Source of the DNA: Ligilactobacillus salitolerans
GTDB lineage: Bacteria > Bacillota > Bacilli > Lactobacillales > Lactobacillaceae
DNA length: 36,136 bases
Assembly: GCF_003864415.1 (NCBI RefSeq)
Contig: NZ_BFFP01000002.1
Coordinates: forward strand, 1-36,136
Direction of reading: 5' to 3'
The translations under genes were made by a program, and so were the position numbers. How positions within the stretch are numbered: position 1 is the stretch's first letter; every line of letters starts with the position of its first letter. The notes beneath the pieces were generated by a model. It was not told where the DNA came from and ran no database searches. It worked only from the letters and a program-made list of their open reading frames with translations. Positions 1 through 6,731 of this stretch are shown in pieces.

Positions 1-16
1 TCAAACTCTCATTTTA
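1..16 (-). rRNA. 16S rRNA, 5' end only (rrn operon runs off the left edge)
   Basis: The reverse complement of bases 1-9 reads AGAGTTTGA, the start of the universal 16S 27F site. By comparison with E. coli 16S, where this string occupies residues 8-16, the mature 5' end falls near base 16. The rest of the gene lies left of the window. The leader and promoters to the right support the call. Confidence 0.88.
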
Positions 17-123
17 AAAGTTTGTGACTCATAAATTTTACTAGCGAATTGACTTCGCAACTGTTGTTTGCACTTACCATTCGGTAAGCGACCTCACACA
101 TTTGATTTGTCGAAACTTTGTTC

Positions 124-137
124 AGTTTTCAAAGATC
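124..137 (-). promoter_or_regulatory. boxA-like antitermination site in the rRNA leader
   Basis: On the minus strand this reads GATCTTTGAAAACT, very close to the boxA sequence of Firmicute rRNA leaders, which recruits Nus antitermination factors. It lies between the proximal promoter and 16S. A small leader hairpin (CTTACC/GGTAAG, 73-88) lies further downstream. Confidence 0.7.
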
Positions 138-169
138 TACTTTTGATTGTCGCAATTGACAACTATTAA

Positions 170-198
170 ATAATATCACTAATTTAATCATCTGTCAA
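170..198 (-). promoter_or_regulatory. rrn promoter, proximal (third of three)
   Basis: Minus strand: -35 TTGACA (198-193), exact 17-bp spacer, -10 TATTAT (175-170). It is about 155 bp from the mature 16S start and just ahead of boxA, the usual place for the last rrn promoter. Confidence 0.85.
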
Positions 199-269
199 TT
201 ATAATTTAATTAGAATGATGAAACGCTCAATTGCTTTTCAAGATCCTTTGTTGCAACGACAACTTTCAT

Positions 270-298
270 AGTATAGCAACTATAAATTTGAATGTCAA
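270..298 (-). promoter_or_regulatory. rrn promoter, middle
   Basis: Minus strand: -35 TTGACA (298-293), 17-bp spacer, -10 TATACT (275-270). The flanking A/T-rich tracts upstream could act as UP elements. Confidence 0.85.
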
Positions 299-354
299 CA
301 ACTTTTTTTAAATAAATTATCAATGCGGCTTGTTGTTTAACAACAACGTTTAAT

Positions 355-383
355 AATATACCGCCAAAAAAGCCTATCGTCAA
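355..383 (-). promoter_or_regulatory. rrn promoter, distal
   Basis: Minus strand: -35 TTGACG (383-378), 17-bp spacer, -10 TATATT (360-355). It is the third element with the same architecture, giving three tandem promoters at 85-100 bp intervals. Confidence 0.75.
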
Positions 384-654
384 CACTTTTTTGCTTTTTT
401 TATTCACAAGCGCTTCCATTTGCGCTTACCCTCTGGTAAAAGTCTCAGGATCTCCTCTTTCTATAAATATTAGCATCTATATATTCTTCAAATATAAACT
501 TTGTTTTGTTCTAAATCTTCGTCAAATAATAGTTTTTCGCCAAAAGATGATCAGCTATCTTGATAAGTTAACTGCTCGAGCACTGGATAACAAACAGCAA
601 GCAGCAGTATTGCACTTAAGTCTATTTAAAAACCCGCTACTATTCCAAATGTGA
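384..654. other. Intergenic stretch between intron 3' end and rrn promoters
   Basis: This is A/T-rich sequence without a convincing gene. An 87-codon plus-strand frame (391-654) has no ribosome site, no recognisable family and ends at the intron junction, so it is not called. The strip next to the intron is the 3' exon flank. Confidence 0.5.
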
Positions 655-727
655 ATCGGGTAGGAGATAGTTCACACTATCGACCTCCCACACCACCGTA
701 CGTACGGAACCGTATACGGCGGTTCAA
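655..727 (-). ncRNA. Group II intron domains V and VI (catalytic core and branch-point helix)
   Basis: Minus strand 724-693 forms a long hairpin with arms CCGCCGTATACG and CGTACGTACGGTGG. The triad position reads CGC, as in class C introns, rather than the AGC of other classes. A second hairpin (GATAG/CTATC, 681-666) is domain VI. It leads into the intron 3' end. The maturase stop codon lies only a few bases upstream. Confidence 0.8.
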
Positions 728-731
728 CAAC

Positions 732-2063
732 TTAAGCTTTTGCTTGAATTGACTGATACAACTGGGACATGTTTAATAGTCCTCGTTGTGTCAGTCTTTT
801 GTTCGTTATGGTCATCAACAATGTTTTACTGTGCGCGTTACGCCAGTATCCTTTCCGTGTATTCACGTAGATTTTGGCTTGTTCACGGCTCATGCCTAAT
901 CTGACCAGTGCTTTGAACCGGGTCCCAATATTCTTCCACTGCTTCCAGATGTACTGTCGGATGCGCGAACGCAACCATTCATCTAAATGTTGAAGGAAGA
1001 TTTTCATCTTCCCAATTGAATAATATTGGATCCAACCCTGCATTTTTTGCTTGATTTCATGCAAAATCTTATCAAGGCTAACGCCTCGATTTCTCTTGGT
1101 GATTCTTTTCAATTCTTGTTTAATTCTTTGCTTGGCCTTTTGATGAGGGCGCGGATAGGCGCCATTGCGCCCCACACTCAGAGAAAAGCCCAGAAACTTC
1201 AGCCTTAGAGGAGAGCCGACTTGCGTCTTCTCTGCATTCACTTTAACCTTGAGCTTCTTTTCCAAGAACTGTGTGATACTTTTCAGAACGCGTTCACCTG
1301 CACGTTTACTTTTGACGTAAATATTACAGTCATCTGCATAGCGCACAAATTTATGCCCTCTTTTGGTCAGTTCTTTATCCAGCTCGTTTAAGTAGATATT
1401 TGCCAGTAATGGCGAAATATTGCCACCTTGGGGTGTACCCTTAACGGACTTTCCAAAAAGTTGACCACTCATCACACCACTCGTTAAGAATTTACGAATC
1501 AGATGCAGGATCCATGGTTCGTTGATGTAGTTTCCAAGAAACTTAATCAGCAGGTCATGGCTGACATTGTCAAAATAGGATTTTAAATCTAGGTCGACCA
1601 CATAGTGGTAGCCTTGATTGTAATAACTGACCACTTTTCGCACTGCGTCTTTTGCACTGCGATGTGGTCGAAAGCCATAACTATTGTCGGAAAATACCTG
1701 TTCAAAGATTGGTATGAGTTGTTGCGCTACGGCTTGTTGAACCACACGGTCGACAACCGTTGGGACCCCTAGCTTGCGCTTTGACCCGTCGGCTTTAGGG
1801 ATTTCTACTGTCTTGACCGGCTGGGGCTGATAGCTTTCAGAGCGCAACTCTTCCACCAACTTTGTGTTATTTTCCTTCAAGTAAGGACCGAGTTCTTCAA
1901 CGGTCATGCCGTCGATTCCCCCAGCTCCTTTATTACGTTTGACATGCTTATAGGCCGCATTTAAATTATTGCGGTCTAAAATCTTCTCACGTAATAAGCC
2001 ATTCTGAATTCTCTGTTCACCAGAAACAATACTACGCGCTCCTGTTTTCTGCGATTGTCGCAT
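732..2063 (-). CDS. ltrA: Group II intron reverse transcriptase/maturase
   Basis: This intron-encoded protein (443 aa) helps fold and splice its own intron RNA and reverse-transcribes it during retrohoming. Reverse-transcriptase blocks are clear: the RT0/RT1 region (KGAGGIDGMT), SYGFRPHRSA, the PQGGNISPLLANI block, and the catalytic YADD near residues 242-245. A thumb/maturase (X) domain follows (KLKFLGFSLSVGRNG through QGWIQYYSIG). The protein ends soon after the maturase/DNA-binding region with no HNH endonuclease, as usual for class C. The start is the ATG at 2063, with GGAGG 8 nt upstream. The in-frame GTG at 2072 overlaps that GGAGG and cannot use it. Confidence 0.95.
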   Translation of the reverse strand: MRQSQKTGARSIVSGEQRIQNGLLREKILDRNNLNAAYKHVKRNKGAGGIDGMTVEELGPYLKENNTKLVEELRSESYQPQPVKTVEIPKADGSKRKLGVPTVVDRVVQQAVAQQLIPIFEQVFSDNSYGFRPHRSAKDAVRKVVSYYNQGYHYVVDLDLKSYFDNVSHDLLIKFLGNYINEPWILHLIRKFLTSGVMSGQLFGKSVKGTPQGGNISPLLANIYLNELDKELTKRGHKFVRYADDCNIYVKSKRAGERVLKSITQFLEKKLKVKVNAEKTQVGSPLRLKFLGFSLSVGRNGAYPRPHQKAKQRIKQELKRITKRNRGVSLDKILHEIKQKMQGWIQYYSIGKMKIFLQHLDEWLRSRIRQYIWKQWKNIGTRFKALVRLGMSREQAKIYVNTRKGYWRNAHSKTLLMTITNKRLTQRGLLNMSQLYQSIQAKA

Positions 2064-2493
2064 TGTTTCCACCTCCAGGATGAATCAAAATTATTGTTGT
2101 TCAGCCCTTCACCATTACTGGCTACTATGGCCTCGGCTGACTTCTGTCATGGACGACCCAACATTACTGTTAAGCCTGTTCCTGCCAGAATTAACTTCCG
2201 GCTTGAGGGAACCGCCGTGACAGACCTCCCCGGGTAAGAACAGTAGCTTTCACATCAAACCGTTGGCTTTACTGTGACGGTTTCGAGTGGTCAAGGACTT
2301 CGGTTTGTTAGGCAACCTCATCCTACCGTTTTCAGCCTTTTAGCCACTTCTTGTACATCGATTCGATGTTTTGTCTAGTGCTTCCTTCAGATTCTACCTC
2401 GCGATAGACACCCTTGCCTTCGACTCGTGATACCGACCACTACGGCTCACAGCGGACTCACACCGCCTAGTTACTGCCCTTGCCGGGCGCACC

Positions 2494-2527
2494 TAAAAAA
2501 GCCTAGACAGCTGTGACTGTCTAGGCT
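2494..2527 (-). terminator. Intrinsic terminator of manO; insertion target of the intron
   Basis: The perfect 11-bp stem AGCCTAGACAG/CTGTCTAGGCT with a 6-nt loop is followed on the minus strand by TTTTTTAG. The intron's first base follows at 2492. Confidence 0.9.
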
Positions 2528-2532
2528 CAAAA

Positions 2533-2949
2533 TTACTTTTTCTTTTGTTTAGTGAAGATCGATTTAATACCACGAGTAATAACTTGAAAGAAGGTCAACG
2601 AGCGCACGATCCTTTCAGGCTCAATGTAAACTCGTACCGCACGCAGAACCTTTTTAGGCTCCTTAGACGAGAAGTTCAACATACCGTTGCGTTTAGTTTG
2701 GAAACCAAAGCGGGGGATCCATTTGCCGCCAAAATAAACTGACGCAACGACTAAACTAACTTCATCCCACGGGATCTGAATGTATTTTTGCGGATCCCTG
2801 TCATCATAAAATTCAAAAGCCTTGTCGCCGACCATTATCTGACCGTAGTCATTCATTCCCATATGTGAGGTGCCAGGAATGATCAGATCAACTTTACTAT
2901 TTAGCGACTGGACTCGTTCGTTTCTTTTTTTCTTGGTTCTCCCGAACAT
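2533..2949 (-). CDS. manO: DUF956 family protein, mannose-operon accessory protein
   Basis: This 138-residue DUF956/ManO-type protein is found almost only as the last gene of mannose-family PTS operons in lactic acid bacteria and relatives. The N-terminus is strongly basic (GRTKKKRNER) and there is no signal peptide or membrane segment. The middle has a compact beta-rich pattern (YIQIPWDEVSLVVASVYFGG) and the C-terminus is lysine-rich. GGAGG precedes the ATG by 8 nt. It follows the IID gene after about 100 bp, with a hairpin between that may lower its expression. Its biochemical role is not settled; a regulatory or accessory role for the transporter is inferred from gene order. Confidence 0.88.
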   Translation of the reverse strand: MFGRTKKKRNERVQSLNSKVDLIIPGTSHMGMNDYGQIMVGDKAFEFYDDRDPQKYIQIPWDEVSLVVASVYFGGKWIPRFGFQTKRNGMLNFSSKEPKKVLRAVRVYIEPERIVRSLTFFQVITRGIKSIFTKQKKK

Positions 2950-2995
2950 TGGTTAATCCTCCAAATCCTTCTTTAACAACTAATACCGTTATATC

Positions 2996-3032
2996 AAAAT
3001 CGGCCCCATTGTTCAATCACAATGAGACCGAT
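2996..3032 (-). terminator. Hairpin attenuator between manN and manO
   Basis: On the minus strand a 14-bp stem (two G-U pairs, 6-nt loop) closes with CCGAT followed by a short TTT run. The weak T-tract suggests partial termination, giving less manO than transporter mRNA. Confidence 0.6.
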
Positions 3033-3051
3033 AAAGCGTTAATAACTTATA

Positions 3052-3981
3052 TTAAAGCAATCCGATAACGTGACCGACGATACCAACAATGAAGATACCT
3101 AAGATGATCACGATTGGAGAAACTTTCTTCTTTAATAACCACATGCAAAGGAAAGTCAAAAGCAGCGGAACAAGACCAGGGATCAATGAGTCCAAGTTGT
3201 CTTGCAAGGTTGTAACTTTGATTCTTTCCAGAGAAAGGCCGGAAGCTTGATCTGACAATGCCTTGTGAATACCTTCTGTACCACTTGGCAAGTTCTTCCA
3301 ATCAATATATGCACCCTTTTGCTGCTGAATGCTGGAAACAACTGGAGTGAATTTAATGTTAACCCAGCGTTCGATCAAAGCACCCAAAACAAACATACCC
3401 ATCATGGAAGCGCCACGAGTGATCATCTGCAGCAAGCCGCCAGAAAGATCTTCTGTGATAGCATTACCGGCTTTATAACCGAATTCCTGAGTATACCAGA
3501 TCGTTGCGAGACGAATAACGTTCCACAAAACGAAGAACAACAAAGGACCCATGATGCTTCCGCCTAAGGCAAGTGAAGCACCCAAAGCACCGATCATTGG
3601 ACGAACAGTGAACCAGAACACAGGATCACCAACACCGGCCAAAGGACCCATCATACCAACTTTAACCCCTTGGATCGCAGCGTCGTCAATTGCGGCACCG
3701 TTAGCACGTTCTTCTTCCAAGGCCAATGTCACACCCATGATTGGCGGTGCAACGTATGGATGAGTGTTAAAGAATTCCAAATGACGCTGGTAAGCAGCGG
3801 CACGGTCTTCTTTTTTCTTGTACAATTTGTTGATAGCAGGGATGATTGAGTAAGCCCAGCCACCATTTTGCATACGTTCGTAGTTCCATGAACCCTGAAG
3901 GAATTGTGAACGCCAAGCAACTTTCCAACGATCATGTTTCGTCAGAGTAATTTTCTTTTCATTAACTGCTGATTCAGCCAT
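3052..3981 (-). CDS. manN: PTS mannose/fructose/sorbose family IID subunit
   Basis: This 309-aa membrane subunit pairs with IIC to carry mannose or glucose across the membrane while IIAB phosphorylates it. The family signature HLEFFNTHPYVAPPIMGVTL lies near residues 67-86, followed by the LAGVGDPVFWFTVRP segment. Hydrophobic spans lie in the C-terminal half and a basic tail helix ends in GHVIGLL. A soluble insert near residues 218-250 (SIQQQKGAYIDWKNL) corresponds to the long IID form found in Listeria and lactobacilli. In those genera Man-PTS IIC/IID is also the receptor for class IIa bacteriocins (family knowledge). AAGGAGGG precedes the ATG. The gene lies 20 bp after the IIC gene. Confidence 0.95.
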   Translation of the reverse strand: MAESAVNEKKITLTKHDRWKVAWRSQFLQGSWNYERMQNGGWAYSIIPAINKLYKKKEDRAAAYQRHLEFFNTHPYVAPPIMGVTLALEEERANGAAIDDAAIQGVKVGMMGPLAGVGDPVFWFTVRPMIGALGASLALGGSIMGPLLFFVLWNVIRLATIWYTQEFGYKAGNAITEDLSGGLLQMITRGASMMGMFVLGALIERWVNIKFTPVVSSIQQQKGAYIDWKNLPSGTEGIHKALSDQASGLSLERIKVTTLQDNLDSLIPGLVPLLLTFLCMWLLKKKVSPIVIILGIFIVGIVGHVIGLL

Positions 3982-4001
3982 TGTTTTTCCCTCCTTTTAT
4001 C

Positions 4002-4808
4002 TTAATAGTCATCCAGAATATCGCCCAATGGGTCGCCAGTATTACTGCCGCCGCCATTGTTGCTTGAGCCGCTGCCGCCCTTATCGAGTGACAAGTACAT
4101 CAAAGCAAGAGCAATACCCAAAGCACCAATAGCGATCAATGTCAGATCGGAAAGTGCTGCGATAACGAAACCAATGATAAAGAATGGCCAAACTTCGCGG
4201 GAAGCCATCATGTTGATAACCATTGCGTAACCAACGGCAACGACCATCCCACCACCGATACTCATACCATCGCTCAACCATGCAGGCATTGATTCAAGCA
4301 TGCTGCGCACTGATGATGCAGGGATAACTAAGAGGAGTGCTGCAGGGATCGCAATACGCAAACCTTGCAAACCAATACATAGATATTGCCAGAAATCAAT
4401 CATTTTTGAGTTGCCTTCTGCGGCAGCTTTATCCATCAAATGAACAATAGCAACTGTAATTGTACGAACAAGCATTGTTAAGAACAAACCAGCAACAGCC
4501 AAAGGAATAGCAATAGCTACGGCTGAACCAATACCCTTAACACCTTGTCCACCTTGAACCAAAATAATAGAAGAAGCAATAGCAGCTAAAGCAGCATCAG
4601 GCGCAACAGCGGCACCAACGTTAGCCCAGCCTAAGGCGATCATTTGTAATGAACCGCCCAACATAATTCCTTCAGTCAGATGTCCAGTAACTAAACCAAT
4701 CAACGTACATGCTACCAATGGTTGATGGAATTGCCACTGATCCAAGATACCTTCCATGCCGGCGAAGAACGCCACGATCACTACTAATACCATAGAAATA
4801 GCTGACAT
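4002..4808 (-). CDS. manM: PTS mannose/fructose/sorbose family IIC subunit
   Basis: This 268-aa integral membrane subunit forms most of the sugar channel. It shows the typical opening MSAISMVLVVIVAFFAGMEG and the conserved GLVTGHLTEGIMLGGSLQMI segment near residues 38-57. Several hydrophobic helices follow. The C-terminus is an unstructured glycine/serine-rich tail (about residues 245-260) ending in DPLGDILDDY, a pattern I associate with lactobacillal ManM. AAGGAGGG lies 7 nt before the ATG. It sits in the order IIAB-IIC-IID with short gaps, so it is co-transcribed from the sigma-54 promoter. Confidence 0.95.
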   Translation of the reverse strand: MSAISMVLVVIVAFFAGMEGILDQWQFHQPLVACTLIGLVTGHLTEGIMLGGSLQMIALGWANVGAAVAPDAALAAIASSIILVQGGQGVKGIGSAVAIAIPLAVAGLFLTMLVRTITVAIVHLMDKAAAEGNSKMIDFWQYLCIGLQGLRIAIPAALLLVIPASSVRSMLESMPAWLSDGMSIGGGMVVAVGYAMVINMMASREVWPFFIIGFVIAALSDLTLIAIGALGIALALMYLSLDKGGSGSSNNGGGSNTGDPLGDILDDY

Positions 4809-4839
4809 GAAATAACCCTCCTTTTCAATTTTAACCGGA

Positions 4840-5832
4840 TTACAAACCTAATTCTTTACGAGCTTTTTCAACTAATTCGTCAAAGTTGCCGCGCTTGTCA
4901 GCTGGCACTTTACGCAAGTCAAATTTAATGCCCAATTTCTTCAATTCATCAAAAGCCTTAACATCTTCAGGTCCCATGGATAAAACATTATTCACGGCAA
5001 CTTTGCCAGTTGAATGTGACATTGAACCAATGTTAAGTTCCTGGAGATCCATGCCGCCTTTAATAGCTGCTAATGCATCTTCTGGGTTTTCGAATAAGAT
5101 CAAAGCTTTAGTGTTGCCAAAACGAGGATCGTTGGCAACTTCTTTCATCTTCTCCAAAGGAATAACGTTAGCCTTAACTCCAGGAGGAGCCGCCTGAACG
5201 ATCATGCTCTTACGCAAGTTGTCATGTGCCACACCATCAGAAACAACAATGATCCGGTTAGGAGCAGTTGTCTTAGTCCATGATGTTGCAACTTGACCGT
5301 GCAGTAAACGTGAATCGACACGGGCGAGAACATACTTGATCTTGCCATCACCGATCACAGTTCCTTCAGGAATTGCACCGCCTTTTGGTTGTCCGTCATT
5401 AGCAACAGGAGTTGCTGCAGCTTCTTTAGGCTGCAAAGCTTCTGGCTTGACCTTGACCCCATCCTTAGCTGTTTCAATGATATGAGCAGCAATGTCTTGT
5501 GCTTTATCCATTGAAAGACGTGAAGCATAAGCTTCGATAACCATTGGCAAGTTCATGCCGGCTACGATTGCCCAACTATCTTTATGCGCCTCGAAGACGT
5601 TGCTAGCCTGGTTGAATGGTGTGCCGCCCCACAGATCAACTAAGATCAATACTTGGTCTGGATCGTCAAAAGAAGCGACTGCTTTTTCCAGCTTGGCATG
5701 AACATCATCCGGACCTTCGCTGCGCTCAAGAATAACCGTTTGGACATTTTCCTGTTCGCCGAAGATCATTTCAGCTGACTGGTAAATGCCTTCCGCGAAG
5801 GTTCCGTGGCTCGCTAGGATAATACCTACCAT
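4840..5832 (-). CDS. manL: PTS mannose/fructose/sorbose family IIAB subunit
   Basis: This 330-aa cytoplasmic phosphocarrier takes phosphate from HPr onto the IIA histidine, passes it to IIB and then to the incoming sugar. The IIA domain (about 1-135) begins MVGIILASHGTFAEG, with the phosphorylated histidine at residue 9. An Ala/Pro linker (about 137-160) follows. The IIB domain starts near 165, with its active histidine in VDSRLLHGQVATSW. The start is the ATG at 5832, with GGGAGG 8 nt upstream; the in-frame start at 5850 lacks a usable ribosome site. A small CCGG hairpin (5860-5873) lies in the 84-bp gap behind the lone IIB gene. Confidence 0.95.
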   Translation of the reverse strand: MVGIILASHGTFAEGIYQSAEMIFGEQENVQTVILERSEGPDDVHAKLEKAVASFDDPDQVLILVDLWGGTPFNQASNVFEAHKDSWAIVAGMNLPMVIEAYASRLSMDKAQDIAAHIIETAKDGVKVKPEALQPKEAAATPVANDGQPKGGAIPEGTVIGDGKIKYVLARVDSRLLHGQVATSWTKTTAPNRIIVVSDGVAHDNLRKSMIVQAAPPGVKANVIPLEKMKEVANDPRFGNTKALILFENPEDALAAIKGGMDLQELNIGSMSHSTGKVAVNNVLSMGPEDVKAFDELKKLGIKFDLRKVPADKRGNFDELVEKARKELGL

Positions 5833-5916
5833 TTTGTGTACCTCCCACAATAAAATTTTTCCGGTCTCCCGGATTTATCTATTCTTGTATTTTCATCTGG
5901 TTTCTAAGAGTTGACC

Positions 5917-6423
5917 TTATTGCTTAGTAGTTTCAACCAAGCCTTTTTCTCGCAAAATCTTCCAGAGATCTTTGGAAGAATCCCCGTAAACCTTGCGAAT
6001 ATCCAACTTGATCCCTTGATCGTGGATCCACTGTAAAGCTGCAATATCCTTTTGATTAACTGAAATGCTGTCGGTCACCATCTTGCGCGAGCTTTCAAAG
6101 CTTAACGCGCCGATGTTGATTTGATCGACTTGAATCCCGTTTTCGATTAAAAAGCAAGCATCAGCCGGATCTTCAACCAAGATCAGTGCTTTAAAGCTGT
6201 TAAAGCGCGGGTCAAAATAGATTCGCAGCATTTTCATCAGAGGTATCACATGGACCTTGATCCCCGGTGGACTGGCTTGCTTGATCAGAGTTTTGCGGAT
6301 ATTATCCCGCGCAACTTGATCAGAGACCACAATAATTCGGCCAACTTTCAAAACCTTAGCCCAATTAGTTGCAACTTGCCCATGGAGCAAACGGCTATCA
6401 ACACGCAGCAACCGTATTTCCAT
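5917..6423 (-). CDS. Stand-alone PTS mannose-family IIB protein, first gene of the man operon
   Basis: This 168-aa protein is paralogous to the IIB half of ManL, sharing VDSRLLHGQVAT, RIIVVSD, ASPPGIK and FKALILVEDP blocks, including the phosphorylatable histidine (LLHGQ). An operon with both a IIAB fusion and an extra IIB has two phospho-IIB species. In Listeria a separate low-flux Man-PTS IIB controls the LevR-type activator ManR (established for that genus). By analogy this first gene may be the signalling IIB that sets LevR activity, while ManL does bulk transport. That role is inferred. AAAGGTGG precedes the ATG by 6 nt. Confidence 0.9.
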   Translation of the reverse strand: MEIRLLRVDSRLLHGQVATNWAKVLKVGRIIVVSDQVARDNIRKTLIKQASPPGIKVHVIPLMKMLRIYFDPRFNSFKALILVEDPADACFLIENGIQVDQINIGALSFESSRKMVTDSISVNQKDIAALQWIHDQGIKLDIRKVYGDSSKDLWKILREKGLVETTKQ

Positions 6424-6615
6424 TCTTAACCACCTTTACCTAACAAATAAGTTCAACTCACTGCCACCACGACAAAAATACATTGTGGAAATTTCAAAGC
6501 ATCATCTATAGCTCTCGGCGCTGCCAGCAAAAAGCGAAATAATTATGATAACAAATTCATGGGCCAGCAGTACACAAACTATAGACTCAACTTCAAAAAG
6601 CTCCACCTTTTATAT

Positions 6616-6631
6616 AGCAAATTCCGTGCCA
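6616..6631 (-). promoter_or_regulatory. Sigma-54 (-24/-12) promoter of the man operon
   Basis: The minus strand reads TGGCACG-GAAT-TTGCT, a full match to the RpoN consensus TGGCACG-N4-TTGC(A/T). Transcription would start near 6604, giving an untranslated leader of about 180 nt before the lone IIB gene. That leader (6424-6604) contains no gene and no clear regulatory RNA. The activator is encoded immediately upstream. Confidence 0.93.
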
Positions 6632-6655
6632 ACTTTTGTGTATCAAAGGTAAAGC

Positions 6656-6667
6656 TTGTTCTAACAA
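6656..6667. promoter_or_regulatory. Candidate LevR upstream activating palindrome
   Basis: TTGTT-CT-AACAA is a palindrome about 30 bp upstream of the -24 element. A GTGTATC heptamer recurs nearby (6638, 6709, 6725), two copies of it in or beside the levR terminator. Either could be the activator site. This is pattern-based only. Confidence 0.35.
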
Positions 6668-6672
6668 TGTTT

Positions 6673-6721
6673 AAAAAAAATTAAAAAAGCTCTCTGATAC
6701 ACAATTTAGTGTATCAGAGAG
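6673..6721 (-). terminator. Intrinsic terminator of the levR-type gene
   Basis: The perfect 13-bp stem CTCTCTGATACAC/GTGTATCAGAGAG with a 6-nt loop is followed on the minus strand by CTTTTTTAATTTTTTTT. It starts about 10 bp after the stop codon. Confidence 0.93.
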
Positions 6722-6731
6722 ATAGTGTATC

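Larger units (their letters stand above)
655..2492 (-). mobile_element. Group II intron, bacterial class C, full length
   Basis: This is a retroelement of about 1838 nt. Read on the minus strand, the ribozyme begins with GTGCGCCCGG at 2492, the conserved intron 5' end. A maturase sits in domain IV. The element closes with domain V, domain VI and the class C-type end CTACCCGAT near 655. The 5' flank is the manO terminator: hairpin, T-run and then the intron, which is the preferred target of class C introns. No inactivating change is visible in the maturase frame or the domain V core, so it may be mobile. The exact 3' boundary could be off by one or two bases. Confidence 0.9.

Noticed and set aside
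210-419. 69-codon minus-strand frame over the rrn promoters
   Set aside because: It spans two of the three promoters and has no family resemblance, so it is chance.
391-654. 87-codon plus-strand frame between the rrn promoters and the intron
   Set aside because: No ribosome site, biased low-complexity start, overlaps the distal rrn promoter region and ends at the intron junction.
5860-5873. TCCGG-CCGGA hairpin between the lone IIB and manL as a terminator
   Set aside because: The minus-strand sequence after it begins with AAAAA rather than a T-run; at most a processing or stability element.
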